A stretch of DNA of 64,000 bases from Thiomicrospira aerophila AL3 (lineage in GTDB: Bacteria; Pseudomonadota; Gammaproteobacteria; Thiomicrospirales; Thiomicrospiraceae). The stretch is taken from the NCBI RefSeq assembly GCF_000227665.2, contig NZ_CP007030.1, forward strand, positions 1,798,001 through 1,862,000, given 5' to 3'. The stretch's first letter is position 1; each line of letters opens with the position of its first letter. Positions 9,045 to 17,678 of the stretch are shown one piece after another. Made by a program: the position numbers and the translations under genes. A model generated the notes under the pieces. The model was not told the DNA's origin. It worked only from the letters and a program-made list of their open reading frames with translations, and searched no databases.

Positions 9045-9617
9045 ATGAACATGACAGTATTAAAAGTAGGCTTTTTAGCCGGTTTAATTGCGCTACTTTC
9101 TGGCTGCGGCACCATGAAAGCCGCCAACAATCTTGAAGAAGGGGCCTGGGGCACCTTTAATGAAATCTGGGATCGCTGGGTAGAAAGCGAAGGTGATATT
9201 GGTTATGCGGTAGTATGGCACCGTGAAGCCGCAGAAGGCGTTGAACTACAGGATATTTTAGACGCGCTAGACAACGTGGCGATGAACACGCCCGGCTTAA
9301 TGGATGTGGGCCAATTACCCCTCTCTCGTGAATTAAACGGTCGTGGCATTGAATCTGACATTATCCATGTGGTGTCTTACTGCAACCCAGAAACCGCCCG
9401 TAAAATGATCGACTTTAGCCCAGCGATGGGTGCATTCCTACCTTGCCGTATTACCATTGTTGAACATGATGGTGGCCTACATTTATATACTATGAACATG
9501 GATATGATGATCAAGATGGGTAAAAAGATGCCGCCTGAGTTAAAGGAGCTAACCATGGCTGTGCGTGAAGCAATGTGGCAAATGATGGAAAAAGGCGCAA
9601 CTGGCGACGTATTCTAA
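9045..9617 (+). CDS. DUF302-domain lipoprotein
   Basis: This 190-residue protein has a lipoprotein signal (lipobox ALLSGC, Cys21), then a DUF302-type domain (about 55-160). The region around FSPAMGAFLPCRITIVEHDGG resembles the family's conserved core. DUF302 proteins are common in sulfur- and metal-metabolising bacteria and have no established function. AAAGGA precedes the ATG. It appears to be a single-gene unit, with a candidate operator upstream and a clear terminator downstream. The second half is rich in Met. Confidence 0.75.
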   Translation: MNMTVLKVGFLAGLIALLSGCGTMKAANNLEEGAWGTFNEIWDRWVESEGDIGYAVVWHREAAEGVELQDILDALDNVAMNTPGLMDVGQLPLSRELNGRGIESDIIHVVSYCNPETARKMIDFSPAMGAFLPCRITIVEHDGGLHLYTMNMDMMIKMGKKMPPELKELTMAVREAMWQMMEKGATGDVF

Positions 9618-9643
9618 TCATTACCCTTGCTTCTCCTCCCCTT

Positions 9644-9666
9644 GCCGACCATGTGTCGGCTTTTTT
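9644..9666 (+). terminator. Rho-independent terminator after the DUF302 gene
   Basis: GCCGAC (9644-9649) and GTCGGC (9655-9660) flank a 5-nt loop and are followed by six T. Confidence 0.85.
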
Positions 9667-9910
9667 ATCTCTGGGTAAATTATTTATTTTTTATTAGCAC
9701 AATTTATACACCAATAAAAATTATTTTTTAATAATTTTATTTTATTATCAACTGCTTATCTACTATCAACTTCTTCTATCCCCCATAAAAATTTATCAAT
9801 TATCTTTTTTATTCTTTTTGTCGCATAGTTGAAAACACCCTGAGTTTGTGTAGTTTTTGCACCGATTCAAATCACAAAAAACATTTCTATAACAGAAAGG
9901 ATACGACAGT
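9667..9910. other. AT-rich intergenic region upstream of the FadL-type gene
   Basis: No gene is seen. A perfect 9-bp inverted repeat, AAAATTATT (9717-9725) and AATAATTTT (9730-9738), has a TTTT spacer. Many A and T runs suggest curved DNA or a promoter upstream element. I could not assign a convincing -35/-10 pair. An AGAAAGGA ribosome site ends the region, about 10 bp before the ATG at 9911. Confidence 0.5.
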
Positions 9911-11185
9911 ATGAAACCCACTCGTTTAGCTTTAGCCATCGCCACCGCCGCCATGGTCTCGCAACCTGTTTTAGCCACTAACGGCGATCATTTAATTGGT
10001 TTAGGTGCACAATCTCGCGCCATGGGCGGCACCGGTGCCGCGGCATTTTTTGGTTCAGAAAACGCGCTGACCAACCCCGCCTTGATTGGTAAGATGCAGG
10101 GCACGGAGTTTGTAATTGGTGGTACGGTGTTTATGCCAAGCGTGAAGGCAAAAACTGATGTAGCCAGCATGCCAGGCCAATCAGTAAGCCAAACAAGTGA
10201 TGCAGACTTAAGCGTAATTCCCGAAGTATCCCTTGCAACGCGGATTAATGACAACTGGGTGTTTGGTCTAGGCATTTTCGGCACCGCAGGCATGGGGGTA
10301 GATTATCGGGATAATGGAGGGGCTCCAGATGGTACCGGTCTTTTCAACGGCTACAGTAACCTACAGTTAATGAAATTTGCCCCGACCCTAGCCTATAATG
10401 ACAGCAACTGGGGTATCGGCTTTGCTCCGGTGATTCAGTATGGTGCGTTGGATATTAATTACAAACAGTTTATACCTAATGATCCAGCGGATCCATCTGC
10501 TGGCGGTGATTTACTAAATATCGGCAACGGCATGTCACAGGACTATGGCTTTGGCTTTAATGTCGGTGGTTATTTCGATGTCACCCCAGAACTGACCCTT
10601 GGTTTAGCCTATCAATCAGCCATTAACATGAAGTACAAAGATCAAATTACCACTGCTGCTGAAGGTTTCATGTTACCTGACTTTGGCGTCAACCTCGGAG
10701 ATGAGCTAGAACAACCCTCCGAAATCAAAGTCGGTGCCGCTTATACCATGGGTAACATGATGTACACCGCTGACTATAAACGTATTGGTTGGGGCTCGGC
10801 GAAAGGCTATAAAGATTTCAACTGGGAAGACCAAGATGTGTTTGCGATTGGCGCCAAATACACCGCCAATAAATACTGGTTAGGCGTGGGTTACAACTAT
10901 GGCAGCGACCCAATCAAGAAAAAATCAGGCAATGACTATGCAAGCCAAGCCATAAACTTGCTCAACAACCATTTCTTCCCCGCAGTCGTAGAAAGTCACT
11001 TTACCTTTGGTGGTGGTTATAGCTTCACCGAGAACTTAACCGTTGAAGGCGCGGTGACCTATGCCGCGGAAAAAACCAAAACAGTTGATACTGGTTTAAT
11101 TAGTGGTGGCACCCCAGGTGACACCTCCCACAAAGTTACCCACTCTCAATTGGGTTACACCCTTGCATTGCGGATGAACTTCTAA
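9911..11185 (+). CDS. OmpP1/FadL/TodX-family outer-membrane transport protein
   Basis: This 424-residue beta-barrel protein has a Sec signal ending near PVLA. The mature N-terminus is TNGDHLIGLGAQSRAMGGTGAA, close to the FadL hatch consensus with its Gly-rich turn and early Asn. The protein ends in Phe after alternating polar and aromatic strands (LALRMNF), the usual outer-membrane assembly signal. FadL-type proteins admit long-chain fatty acids and other hydrophobic molecules; the substrate here is unknown. It appears monocistronic, with tandem hairpins downstream. Confidence 0.9.
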   Translation: MKPTRLALAIATAAMVSQPVLATNGDHLIGLGAQSRAMGGTGAAAFFGSENALTNPALIGKMQGTEFVIGGTVFMPSVKAKTDVASMPGQSVSQTSDADLSVIPEVSLATRINDNWVFGLGIFGTAGMGVDYRDNGGAPDGTGLFNGYSNLQLMKFAPTLAYNDSNWGIGFAPVIQYGALDINYKQFIPNDPADPSAGGDLLNIGNGMSQDYGFGFNVGGYFDVTPELTLGLAYQSAINMKYKDQITTAAEGFMLPDFGVNLGDELEQPSEIKVGAAYTMGNMMYTADYKRIGWGSAKGYKDFNWEDQDVFAIGAKYTANKYWLGVGYNYGSDPIKKKSGNDYASQAINLLNNHFFPAVVESHFTFGGGYSFTENLTVEGAVTYAAEKTKTVDTGLISGGTPGDTSHKVTHSQLGYTLALRMNF

Positions 11186-11202
11186 CCAACCGCTTCTCCC
11201 AC

Positions 11203-11269
11203 CCTGGTTAGCCTGCTAACCAGGCCTGCCCCGGCGCCGCTTGCTCCCCCAAGCCCCGGGGCTTTTTTT
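11203..11269 (+). terminator. Tandem hairpins after the FadL-type gene, with a CAGGCCTG overlap
   Basis: The first hairpin has 9-bp arms CCTGGTTAG (11203-11211) and CTAACCAGG (11216-11224); its right arm overlaps the CAGGCCTG copy at 11221-11228. The second is the palindrome AAGCCCCGGGGCTT (11251-11264) running into a T tract (11263-11269), which is the likely terminator. Confidence 0.75.
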
Positions 11270-11370
11270 AACAAATTTTTTACACCTTGCACCTTTTCAG
11301 CACCGCTAAACTTGGGCATACTAGCGAAAAATTTAACCGCACACGTTTATCAGCATAGTAAGGGGATTGT

Positions 11371-12192
11371 ATGGCAAAGGTTTTAATTGCAGGCTGTGGT
11401 GATATTGGCAGCCGCTTAGGCAGCCAACTTAGCGATGCCGGCCACCAGGTTTATGGCATTCGTCGCAACACCGACCTGTTACCTGAGGGTATTCACCCCA
11501 TTGCCGCTGACCTGCACCAGGACAACCTAGACCTACCCAACGATTTAGACTATGTGTTCTACATGGCCTCCGCGGGTAAATACAATGACTTTGCCTACTA
11601 TCAAGCCTATGTTGCCGGCATGAAAAACCTACTTAACGCCCTAGCGGGTCAACCGATTAAACGCTTGTTTTTTACCTCTAGCACCTCGGTATTTAGTCAA
11701 TCTGAAGGCGAATGGGTCACCGAAGACAGTCCTGCGGAAGAACACAACTTTTCTAGCAAACGCATTTTAGAAGGCGAACAGTTGGCCTTAAACGCCGACT
11801 TCCCTGCCACCGTGGTGCGCTTTGGCGGTATTTATGGCCCCGGCCGCACTCATATTATTGACCAGGTGCTAAAAGGCAAGGCCCAGTGCATGGAAGATGT
11901 CTATAGCAACCGAATTCATACCGATGATTGCGTCGGGGTGTTAAGCCATTTAATGAACCTAGCCACCCCAGACACCTTATATATTGCCGTGGATAACCAA
12001 CCGACATTATCGTGCGAAGTCTATGAGTGGTTGGCCGAACAGCTAAGTGTGGGCACCATTGAGCATGCAGAGCCCACTGAAAACAGCCGCCTTATGCGCA
12101 GTAATAAACGTTTAAGTAATGCCCGTTTGCGTGCCACAGGTTATGAATTTATTTATCCGACCTATCAAGAAGGTTATGCCAGTCTTATTTAG
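11371..12192 (+). CDS. NAD-dependent epimerase/dehydratase-family protein (YeeZ-like)
   Basis: This 273-residue protein has an atypical extended short-chain dehydrogenase fold. It starts with a nucleotide-binding Rossmann motif (IAGCGDIGSRLG), followed by FTSSTSVFS, and VRFGGIYGPGR in the substrate-side region. It resembles E. coli YeeZ, whose substrate is not established. The YxxxK pair typical of classical members is not evident; FSSKRILEGEQ lies at the equivalent place. AAGGGG precedes the ATG. It lies just upstream of the mevalonate operon on the same strand, but a promoter separates them. Confidence 0.75.
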   Translation: MAKVLIAGCGDIGSRLGSQLSDAGHQVYGIRRNTDLLPEGIHPIAADLHQDNLDLPNDLDYVFYMASAGKYNDFAYYQAYVAGMKNLLNALAGQPIKRLFFTSSTSVFSQSEGEWVTEDSPAEEHNFSSKRILEGEQLALNADFPATVVRFGGIYGPGRTHIIDQVLKGKAQCMEDVYSNRIHTDDCVGVLSHLMNLATPDTLYIAVDNQPTLSCEVYEWLAEQLSVGTIEHAEPTENSRLMRSNKRLSNARLRATGYEFIYPTYQEGYASLI

Positions 12193-12232
12193 TTTAAGTT
12201 CTAGTTTTAACTTTAGAGTCAGATTGCCTATC

Positions 12233-12260
12233 GTGACATTTGCGTATTCTCGTTTATAAT
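12233..12260 (+). promoter_or_regulatory. Sigma70-type promoter of the mevalonate operon
   Basis: GTGACA (12233-12238), a 16-bp spacer and a perfect TATAAT (12255-12260). The -10 box overlaps an upstream in-frame ATG (12259), so that ATG would not be transcribed. Initiation about 7 nt after the -10 would fall at or next to ATG 12268, implying a leaderless message. Confidence 0.55.
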
Positions 12261-12267
12261 GGCGAAC

Positions 12268-13317
12268 ATGAAATTATCTCCGACTGACTATACCGAATTC
12301 GCCCAGATCCCGATGCGCTCGGTGGGCCCGCTCAAGCTCACTGGCACGGTTAATGCTGATGACATTATGGTGCCGATGGCGACCTATGAAACCCCACTTT
12401 GGCCATCGGTGGCACGCGGTGCGCGGGCGACGGCTCATGCTGGCGGCATTCAGGTCACCGTCATTAACGAGCGCATGACCCGCTCATTGTTGTTACAAGC
12501 GCCTGATGCTACACACGCCTTAACTGTGTTGCGCCAAGTGCAACTGCGCCAAGCCGACCTACAGCAGGTGGTCGCCCAAACCAGTCGCTTTGCCAAACTG
12601 CTCGATATTAACGGTGAGATTATTGGCAATCTATTGTATCTACGTTTAGAGTTCAGCACCGGCGATGCGTCCGGTCATAATATGGTCACCCAAGCGGCCG
12701 ACCAGCTCACACCTTGGTTATTAAACCAATACCCACAGCTTAGTTATGTGTCGATTTCGGGCAACTACTGCACCGATAAAAAAGTCTCGGCGGTCAATGG
12801 CATTTTAGGTCGCGGTAAACATATCGTCTGCGAAACCTGGCTGAGCGACAAACTCTGCCAACGCTTTTTAAAAACCACTCCCGCCAAACTGGTCGATTTG
12901 CATATTAAAAAAGACCTACTCGGCTCCATTGCCGCTGGCAGCCTGCGCAGTGCTAATGCCCATGTCGCCAATATGCTGCTCGGCTTTTATTTAGCGACCG
13001 GTCAAGATGCCGCCAATATTGTCGAAGGTTCGCAAGCCATTAACCATGCCGAAGTAACGCCTGATGGCGGGTTATATTTTTCAACCAGCCTACCTAATCT
13101 AATTGTCGGCAGTGTCGGCAATGGCAAAGGCCTAGATTTTGTCCAACGCAATCTCGCCCAGCTGGGCTGCACCGCCACAGATGTCGAACCGGGCGTGAAT
13201 GCGCGTCGTTTAGCGGCGATTGCCGGAGCCACGGCACTTTGTGGCGAACTTTCGCTATTAGCCGCGCAAACCAATCCAGGCGAGCTGATGGCGGCCCACC
13301 TCAAGTTCGAGCGCTAA
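12268..13317 (+). CDS. mvaA: Hydroxymethylglutaryl-CoA reductase
   Basis: This 349-residue enzyme reduces HMG-CoA to mevalonate. Visible family motifs are PMRSVGPLKL, the catalytic Glu region ATYETPLWPS, the GDASGHNM stretch, the catalytic Lys region GNYCTDKK, the catalytic Asp in ATGQDAANIVEG, and the C-terminal catalytic His in LMAAHLK. It has no N-terminal membrane domain, so it is a soluble form. No Shine-Dalgarno is visible, and the -10 box overlaps the upstream ATG 12259, so ATG 12268 is chosen. It is the first gene of the six-gene operon; the next gene starts immediately after its TAA. Confidence 0.92.
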   Translation: MKLSPTDYTEFAQIPMRSVGPLKLTGTVNADDIMVPMATYETPLWPSVARGARATAHAGGIQVTVINERMTRSLLLQAPDATHALTVLRQVQLRQADLQQVVAQTSRFAKLLDINGEIIGNLLYLRLEFSTGDASGHNMVTQAADQLTPWLLNQYPQLSYVSISGNYCTDKKVSAVNGILGRGKHIVCETWLSDKLCQRFLKTTPAKLVDLHIKKDLLGSIAAGSLRSANAHVANMLLGFYLATGQDAANIVEGSQAINHAEVTPDGGLYFSTSLPNLIVGSVGNGKGLDFVQRNLAQLGCTATDVEPGVNARRLAAIAGATALCGELSLLAAQTNPGELMAAHLKFER

Positions 13318-14355
13318 GTGAGCGAATTTAACGCCATCAATCAGCGCAAACAAGATCACATTAATGCGATCTTGTCAGACCAAGCAATAGACCGCCAACA
13401 AAGCGGCTTTGATCATATCCAGCTGCGCCATTGCGCCCTTCCCGAATTGGATTTTGCGCAGCTTGACAGTCAATGCACCTTGTTTGACCACACCCTTGCT
13501 TTCCCGTTACTTATTTCATCAATGACCGGTGGCTCAGGCGCGCAGCTGGAAAAAATTAATCGTCACTTGGCCGAGGCCGCCGCGGATCAACAGATTGCAC
13601 TGGCCGTCGGTTCGCAGCGGGTGATGATGGCTAACAGCGACGCGCAACGCAGCTTTGCAATTCGCCGCTATGCGCCTAATGTGCCATTATTGGCTAATTT
13701 AGGCGCGGTCCAACTTAACTATGGTTTTGGTCTGGATGAAGCGAAACGCGCGGTGGATTGTTTAGAGGCCAACGCGCTTATTTTGCATCTGAATCCGCTG
13801 CAAGAACTGATTCAACCAGAAGGTGACCGCAACTTTGCCGGCCTATGCGCCAAAATAGAACAACTCGCCCGCGAGCTGCCGGTGCCGATTATTTTAAAAG
13901 AAGTCGGTTGCGGCTTGTCTGCCGCGGACATTCAACGCGGCCTTAACGCTGGTATTGGTTGGTTTGATCTTGCTGGTCGTGGCGGTACCTCTTGGAGTCG
14001 CATTGAAGCGCATCGTGCAAGCAAATCCCAGCAACAAGCCTTGGGGCTACTATTTCAGGACTGGGGCTATACCACACCTCAAGCGCTGCAAAATGCGCGG
14101 CCTTTTCAAGATCAGGCTCGCTTTATTGCCAGTGGCGGAATCCGTAATGGCATTGACATGGTGAAATCAGTTATAATGGGCGGCTATGTCTGTGGGGTGG
14201 CCGCGCCGTTTTTACAACCGGCCTTACAAAGCACCGACGCCGTGGTTCAAACAATTACTGAATTTAAACAAGCATTTCAGGTTGCGCAATTTTTAGTCGG
14301 CGCCGCAACGACAACAGACCTTTTTTTAAACGATGCCCTCTTGGTGCAGCCTTAA
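13318..14355 (+). CDS. fni: Isopentenyl-diphosphate delta-isomerase, type 2 (FMN-dependent)
   Basis: This 345-residue enzyme interconverts isopentenyl and dimethylallyl diphosphate using reduced FMN. Family features are NQRKQDHI near the N-terminus, FPLLISSMTGG, AVGSQRVM, the flavin-phosphate region DLAGRGGTSW and IASGGIRNGIDM. The start is GTG, directly abutting the reductase stop codon. Type 2 isomerase is the form commonly found with bacterial mevalonate pathways. No CAGGCCTG copy occurs here or in the reductase, in contrast with the next four genes. Confidence 0.93.
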   Translation: MSEFNAINQRKQDHINAILSDQAIDRQQSGFDHIQLRHCALPELDFAQLDSQCTLFDHTLAFPLLISSMTGGSGAQLEKINRHLAEAAADQQIALAVGSQRVMMANSDAQRSFAIRRYAPNVPLLANLGAVQLNYGFGLDEAKRAVDCLEANALILHLNPLQELIQPEGDRNFAGLCAKIEQLARELPVPIILKEVGCGLSAADIQRGLNAGIGWFDLAGRGGTSWSRIEAHRASKSQQQALGLLFQDWGYTTPQALQNARPFQDQARFIASGGIRNGIDMVKSVIMGGYVCGVAAPFLQPALQSTDAVVQTITEFKQAFQVAQFLVGAATTTDLFLNDALLVQP

Positions 14356-14375
14356 CATGGAAGCTTAGACGACGC

Positions 14376-15554
14376 ATGAATGTCGGTATTGATCTAATCC
14401 ACTTTGCCACCGCCGATTTTTATCTCGGGCTGGACGTCTTTGCGCAACAAAAAAACCAAGACTTAAATAAATACCATGTGGGCATTGGCCAAGAAAAAAT
14501 GTCGATTGCGCCGCCCGATGAAGATGTGGTCACCCTCGCCGCCAAAGCCTGCGACCCCGTATTAGCCGCCAGCGACCCCAGCCTAATCACAGCAGTCTTT
14601 TTTGCCACCGAATCCGGTGTCGATCAATCTAAATCAGCCGGTGCTTTTTTACATGGCCTACTTGGGCTGCCTAACCGTTGCCGCGTAATGGAATTTAAAC
14701 ACGCTTGTTATGCCGGTGCCGCCGCGTTACAAATGGCAGTGAACAGTGTGCGCGCCAATCCTAATGAACGCATTTTGGTCGTTGCCGCCGACATTGCACG
14801 CTATGATGTGGACACCTCCGGCGAGGCCACCCAAGGTTGTGGCGCGGTGGCCATGCTAGTGACCGCCAATCCGCGCATTATGGCGATTGAACCTGGTTCA
14901 GGTTATTACACTGAAGATGTCATGGATTTTTGGCGCCCCAATCACCGCGATACCGCGCTAGTTGATGGTAAGTACTCAACCAAAGTTTACCTGCATAGCT
15001 TGAAGCAGGCCTGGTCACACTTTCAAGATGCGACCGGACGTGGCTTTGCCGATATTCAGCATTTCTGCTATCACATTCCGTTTACTAAAATGGCCGAAAA
15101 AGCCCATAAGCAGCTGGTTAAACTCGCGGGGGTGGCGCAGGATGACGCCCAAACCCAAACACAGATTCAACCCAGCCAAATCTATAATCGGGTGATCGGC
15201 AATAGTTACAGTGCCTCGCTGTTTGTCGGTTTTTGTTCACTGTTAGATTATTACGCGCAAAAATCGACTGATTTAAGTGGTGATCGCGTCGGGCTATTTA
15301 GCTATGGTTCAGGTTGTGTTGCTGAATTTTTTAGCGGCGTATTGCAAACCGGCTACCAAGCGCATTTATTCACCAAAAGCCATTTAGCGCAAATAGCGCA
15401 ACGCAAGGCGTTAAGCTATGCTGATTATTTGGCCTATTATCAACAGCCTCAGCCGAATGAGGCGAATATCACTTTTGATGTCTATCATGCTGGCCCCTAT
15501 CGCCTCGCGGGCATTCAAGACCACAAACGCTACTATCTCAAAACCGAGGCCTAG
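14376..15554 (+). CDS. mvaS: Hydroxymethylglutaryl-CoA synthase
   Basis: This 392-residue enzyme condenses acetyl-CoA with acetoacetyl-CoA. The catalytic residues fall at the positions known for Staphylococcus aureus MvaS: Glu79 (FFATESGVD), Cys111 (FKHACYAGA) and His233 (CYHIPFTK). It lies 20 bp after the isomerase gene and 1 bp before the mevalonate kinase gene. No acetoacetyl-CoA thiolase gene is in the window, so that step must be encoded elsewhere. A CAGGCCTG copy at 15006 encodes the QAW of KQAWSHF. Confidence 0.95.
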   Translation: MNVGIDLIHFATADFYLGLDVFAQQKNQDLNKYHVGIGQEKMSIAPPDEDVVTLAAKACDPVLAASDPSLITAVFFATESGVDQSKSAGAFLHGLLGLPNRCRVMEFKHACYAGAAALQMAVNSVRANPNERILVVAADIARYDVDTSGEATQGCGAVAMLVTANPRIMAIEPGSGYYTEDVMDFWRPNHRDTALVDGKYSTKVYLHSLKQAWSHFQDATGRGFADIQHFCYHIPFTKMAEKAHKQLVKLAGVAQDDAQTQTQIQPSQIYNRVIGNSYSASLFVGFCSLLDYYAQKSTDLSGDRVGLFSYGSGCVAEFFSGVLQTGYQAHLFTKSHLAQIAQRKALSYADYLAYYQQPQPNEANITFDVYHAGPYRLAGIQDHKRYYLKTEA

Positions 15555-15555
15555 G

Positions 15556-16617
15556 ATGCGGGAGCAACTGCACGCGCAGGCTCCCGCCAAGCTCATTTTA
15601 AGTGGTGAGCATGCGGTACTCTATGGCTGCCCTGCCTTAGCCACGAGCATTGATTTACCCACGCAGGTCACTTTAACCCTTGATTCAACTCAACCAGCCG
15701 GTTTAACACTGGATTTAATCGACTTTACCCGTCACTATTCATTTAGCTGGCATGACGTGTTGGCACGCGGTGCGATTTTGCAGCAGCGTTACCGCGCCTT
15801 TCAACAAGGCCAGCTGACGATTGACCAACTACTTACTCGCCCGAGTGATCTGGTGATATTAGTCTTAAGCCATGGCGCTATTTCACCTCTGATTCAGCAG
15901 CAGGCCTGCTCAATTCAAATCCGTTCCCAGGCCTGGTTAGGCCGCGGTTTGGGCAGTTCAGCGGCTTGTTTGCTGGCACTTTTGGCCGTCTGGCGTAATG
16001 CACAGCGACCCAATGTAAGCGATGATCTCACTTTAGCCGTGCTGATTGAGCAGGCGCAACACCTCGAAAATTGGCAACATGGTCGCTCCAGTGGCCTTGA
16101 TCCCAGTATTATTGCATTGGGCGGCGCTGGCCGATTTGAACGCGCAACCGGACTCACGGCCCTGCCATCCTGGCCCTTGTCAGCCTGGTTAATTGATACC
16201 GGTGCGCCACACAGTAGCACCGGTGAATGTGTCAGTGATGTGGCACGACGCTATGATACGCAAGCGGCTATTTGGCCTGAATTTAAGCAGGTCACAGAAC
16301 TAATGCAGCAGGCCTGGTTAGCCCAAGATCTAAACGCACTAAAACTGCAACTTAATCACAATCACCAACTGCTTAGACAACTCGGCGTCGTACCTAGCGC
16401 ACTCGATGCACCGATTGCACAGCTGCAACAGCTTGGCGGCGTGAAACTCTGCGGCGCCGGCAGTATTGCAGGCGATGCCGGTGGGGTATTGCTTTATCTG
16501 GGTGACACGCCACCGGATGCGATTTGCCAAACACAAGGCTGGCGCGCACAACCCATTCAATTAGGCTCAGCTGGGCTAACCTGGACTAAGTTGGCCGCAA
16601 ACGGAGCGATCAAATGA
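15556..16617 (+). CDS. mvk: Mevalonate kinase (GHMP family)
   Basis: This 353-residue kinase phosphorylates mevalonate. GHMP motifs in order: APAKLILSGEHAVLYG (motif 1), the ATP loop GRGLGSSAAC (motif 2) and GAGSIAGDAGG (motif 3). HGRSSGLDPS carries the catalytic Asp in the pattern seen in mevalonate kinases. ATG 15556 follows the previous stop by one base; the longer upstream frame overlaps mvaS and is rejected. Its stop overlaps the next start by 4 nt (ATGA). Three CAGGCCTG copies occur, two of them (15901, 15928) only 27 bp apart. Confidence 0.88.
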   Translation: MREQLHAQAPAKLILSGEHAVLYGCPALATSIDLPTQVTLTLDSTQPAGLTLDLIDFTRHYSFSWHDVLARGAILQQRYRAFQQGQLTIDQLLTRPSDLVILVLSHGAISPLIQQQACSIQIRSQAWLGRGLGSSAACLLALLAVWRNAQRPNVSDDLTLAVLIEQAQHLENWQHGRSSGLDPSIIALGGAGRFERATGLTALPSWPLSAWLIDTGAPHSSTGECVSDVARRYDTQAAIWPEFKQVTELMQQAWLAQDLNALKLQLNHNHQLLRQLGVVPSALDAPIAQLQQLGGVKLCGAGSIAGDAGGVLLYLGDTPPDAICQTQGWRAQPIQLGSAGLTWTKLAANGAIK

Positions 16618-17678
16618 CGCCATTCCCCTTGTGGCAAAGTCGTGCACCGGCCAATACCATGATCATGGGCGAACACGCAGTGGTCTATGGTCAACCTGCA
16701 TTAGTAGCCGCCCTGGATCAATGGCTGACGATTGACTGGACACCACTGGATTCGACCGACCTGGTTATTAATAGTGAACTGGCGCAACATACAACTTCCC
16801 TAGCGCAGCTTGAAATCCATCCGCAATTGGGCTTTGTGGGTGATGCGCTGCTCGCCTTTGCGCCGGCGCTGCGGGACGCACAGCAGGGCTGGCAATTAAG
16901 CATAACCAGTCATATTGGCACCCAATTTGGGTTAGGCAGCTCGGCCGCCGTGCTGGCGGCCTGTTTAGTGGGCTTAAATACCCTCACCGCCAGCCAGTAC
17001 AGTCTGCTTGAACTTTGGCAGCTGGGTCGCAGGATTATTCGCCAACGTCAAGGGCGCGGCTCTGCTGCGGATCTCGCGGCGAGTATTCACGGCGGTTTGG
17101 TTTATCTGCAACCAGAGCGCCCAGAGCAACCGACCCCGCAAATCACTCCGCTCGCGCCTGCACATTATGCGCTTTTGCAACTTGGGCTAGTCTATGCCGG
17201 CTATAAAACGCCTACGGCGGAGGTACTGGCTTGGGTTGCCCAGCATTGGCAGCATCGACCCGTTGAGCGTGACCAGCTCTACCAGCAGATGGGACAGGTT
17301 ACCCATCAGGCTTATCAGGCCATAACGCAGCAGGCCTGGTCAGACTTTTATGCCAGCGTAAATCACTATCAAGATTGCATGGTTCAGCTTGGCGTGAATG
17401 ATAAGACGCTTGACCAACTGATTAGCCTGGTCAGCCAACTCCCCAACATGGGCGCTGCGAAAATTTCTGGCTCAGGGCTAGGCGATTGTATTATTGCCTT
17501 TAGCCATCATCCCGGCGCGGTACAACATGGCTTACAAGATGCGTCCTTGCAGGCCTGGTCACATTTTTGTTTGCCCATCACCGTGCAAGGTGCCAGCATG
17601 ACACCGCTAGCGCAATTAACAGACCCTTCAGACTCACCCTCTTCACACAGCGAGGACCGCCGTCATGCCCACGCCTAA
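16614..17678 (+). CDS. GHMP kinase, probably phosphomevalonate kinase
   Basis: This 354-residue paralogue of the preceding kinase has RAPANTMIMGEHAVVYG, FGLGSSAAVLAAC and GAAKISGSGLGDC as GHMP motifs 1-3. Instead of the mevalonate-kinase SSGLD it has GRGSAADLAASIHGG, similar to the catalytic region of bacterial phosphomevalonate kinases. The pathway otherwise lacks that step, and the gene sits between mevalonate kinase and the decarboxylase. Start and stop overlap both neighbours (4 and 14 nt), implying translational coupling. A second mevalonate kinase is the main alternative. Confidence 0.78.
   Translation: MTPFPLWQSRAPANTMIMGEHAVVYGQPALVAALDQWLTIDWTPLDSTDLVINSELAQHTTSLAQLEIHPQLGFVGDALLAFAPALRDAQQGWQLSITSHIGTQFGLGSSAAVLAACLVGLNTLTASQYSLLELWQLGRRIIRQRQGRGSAADLAASIHGGLVYLQPERPEQPTPQITPLAPAHYALLQLGLVYAGYKTPTAEVLAWVAQHWQHRPVERDQLYQQMGQVTHQAYQAITQQAWSDFYASVNHYQDCMVQLGVNDKTLDQLISLVSQLPNMGAAKISGSGLGDCIIAFSHHPGAVQHGLQDASLQAWSHFCLPITVQGASMTPLAQLTDPSDSPSSHSEDRRHAHA

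Noticed and set aside
12259-12261. ATG 12259 as the HMG-CoA reductase start
   Set aside because: It overlaps the TATAAT box of the operon promoter, so it would not be in the transcript from that promoter.
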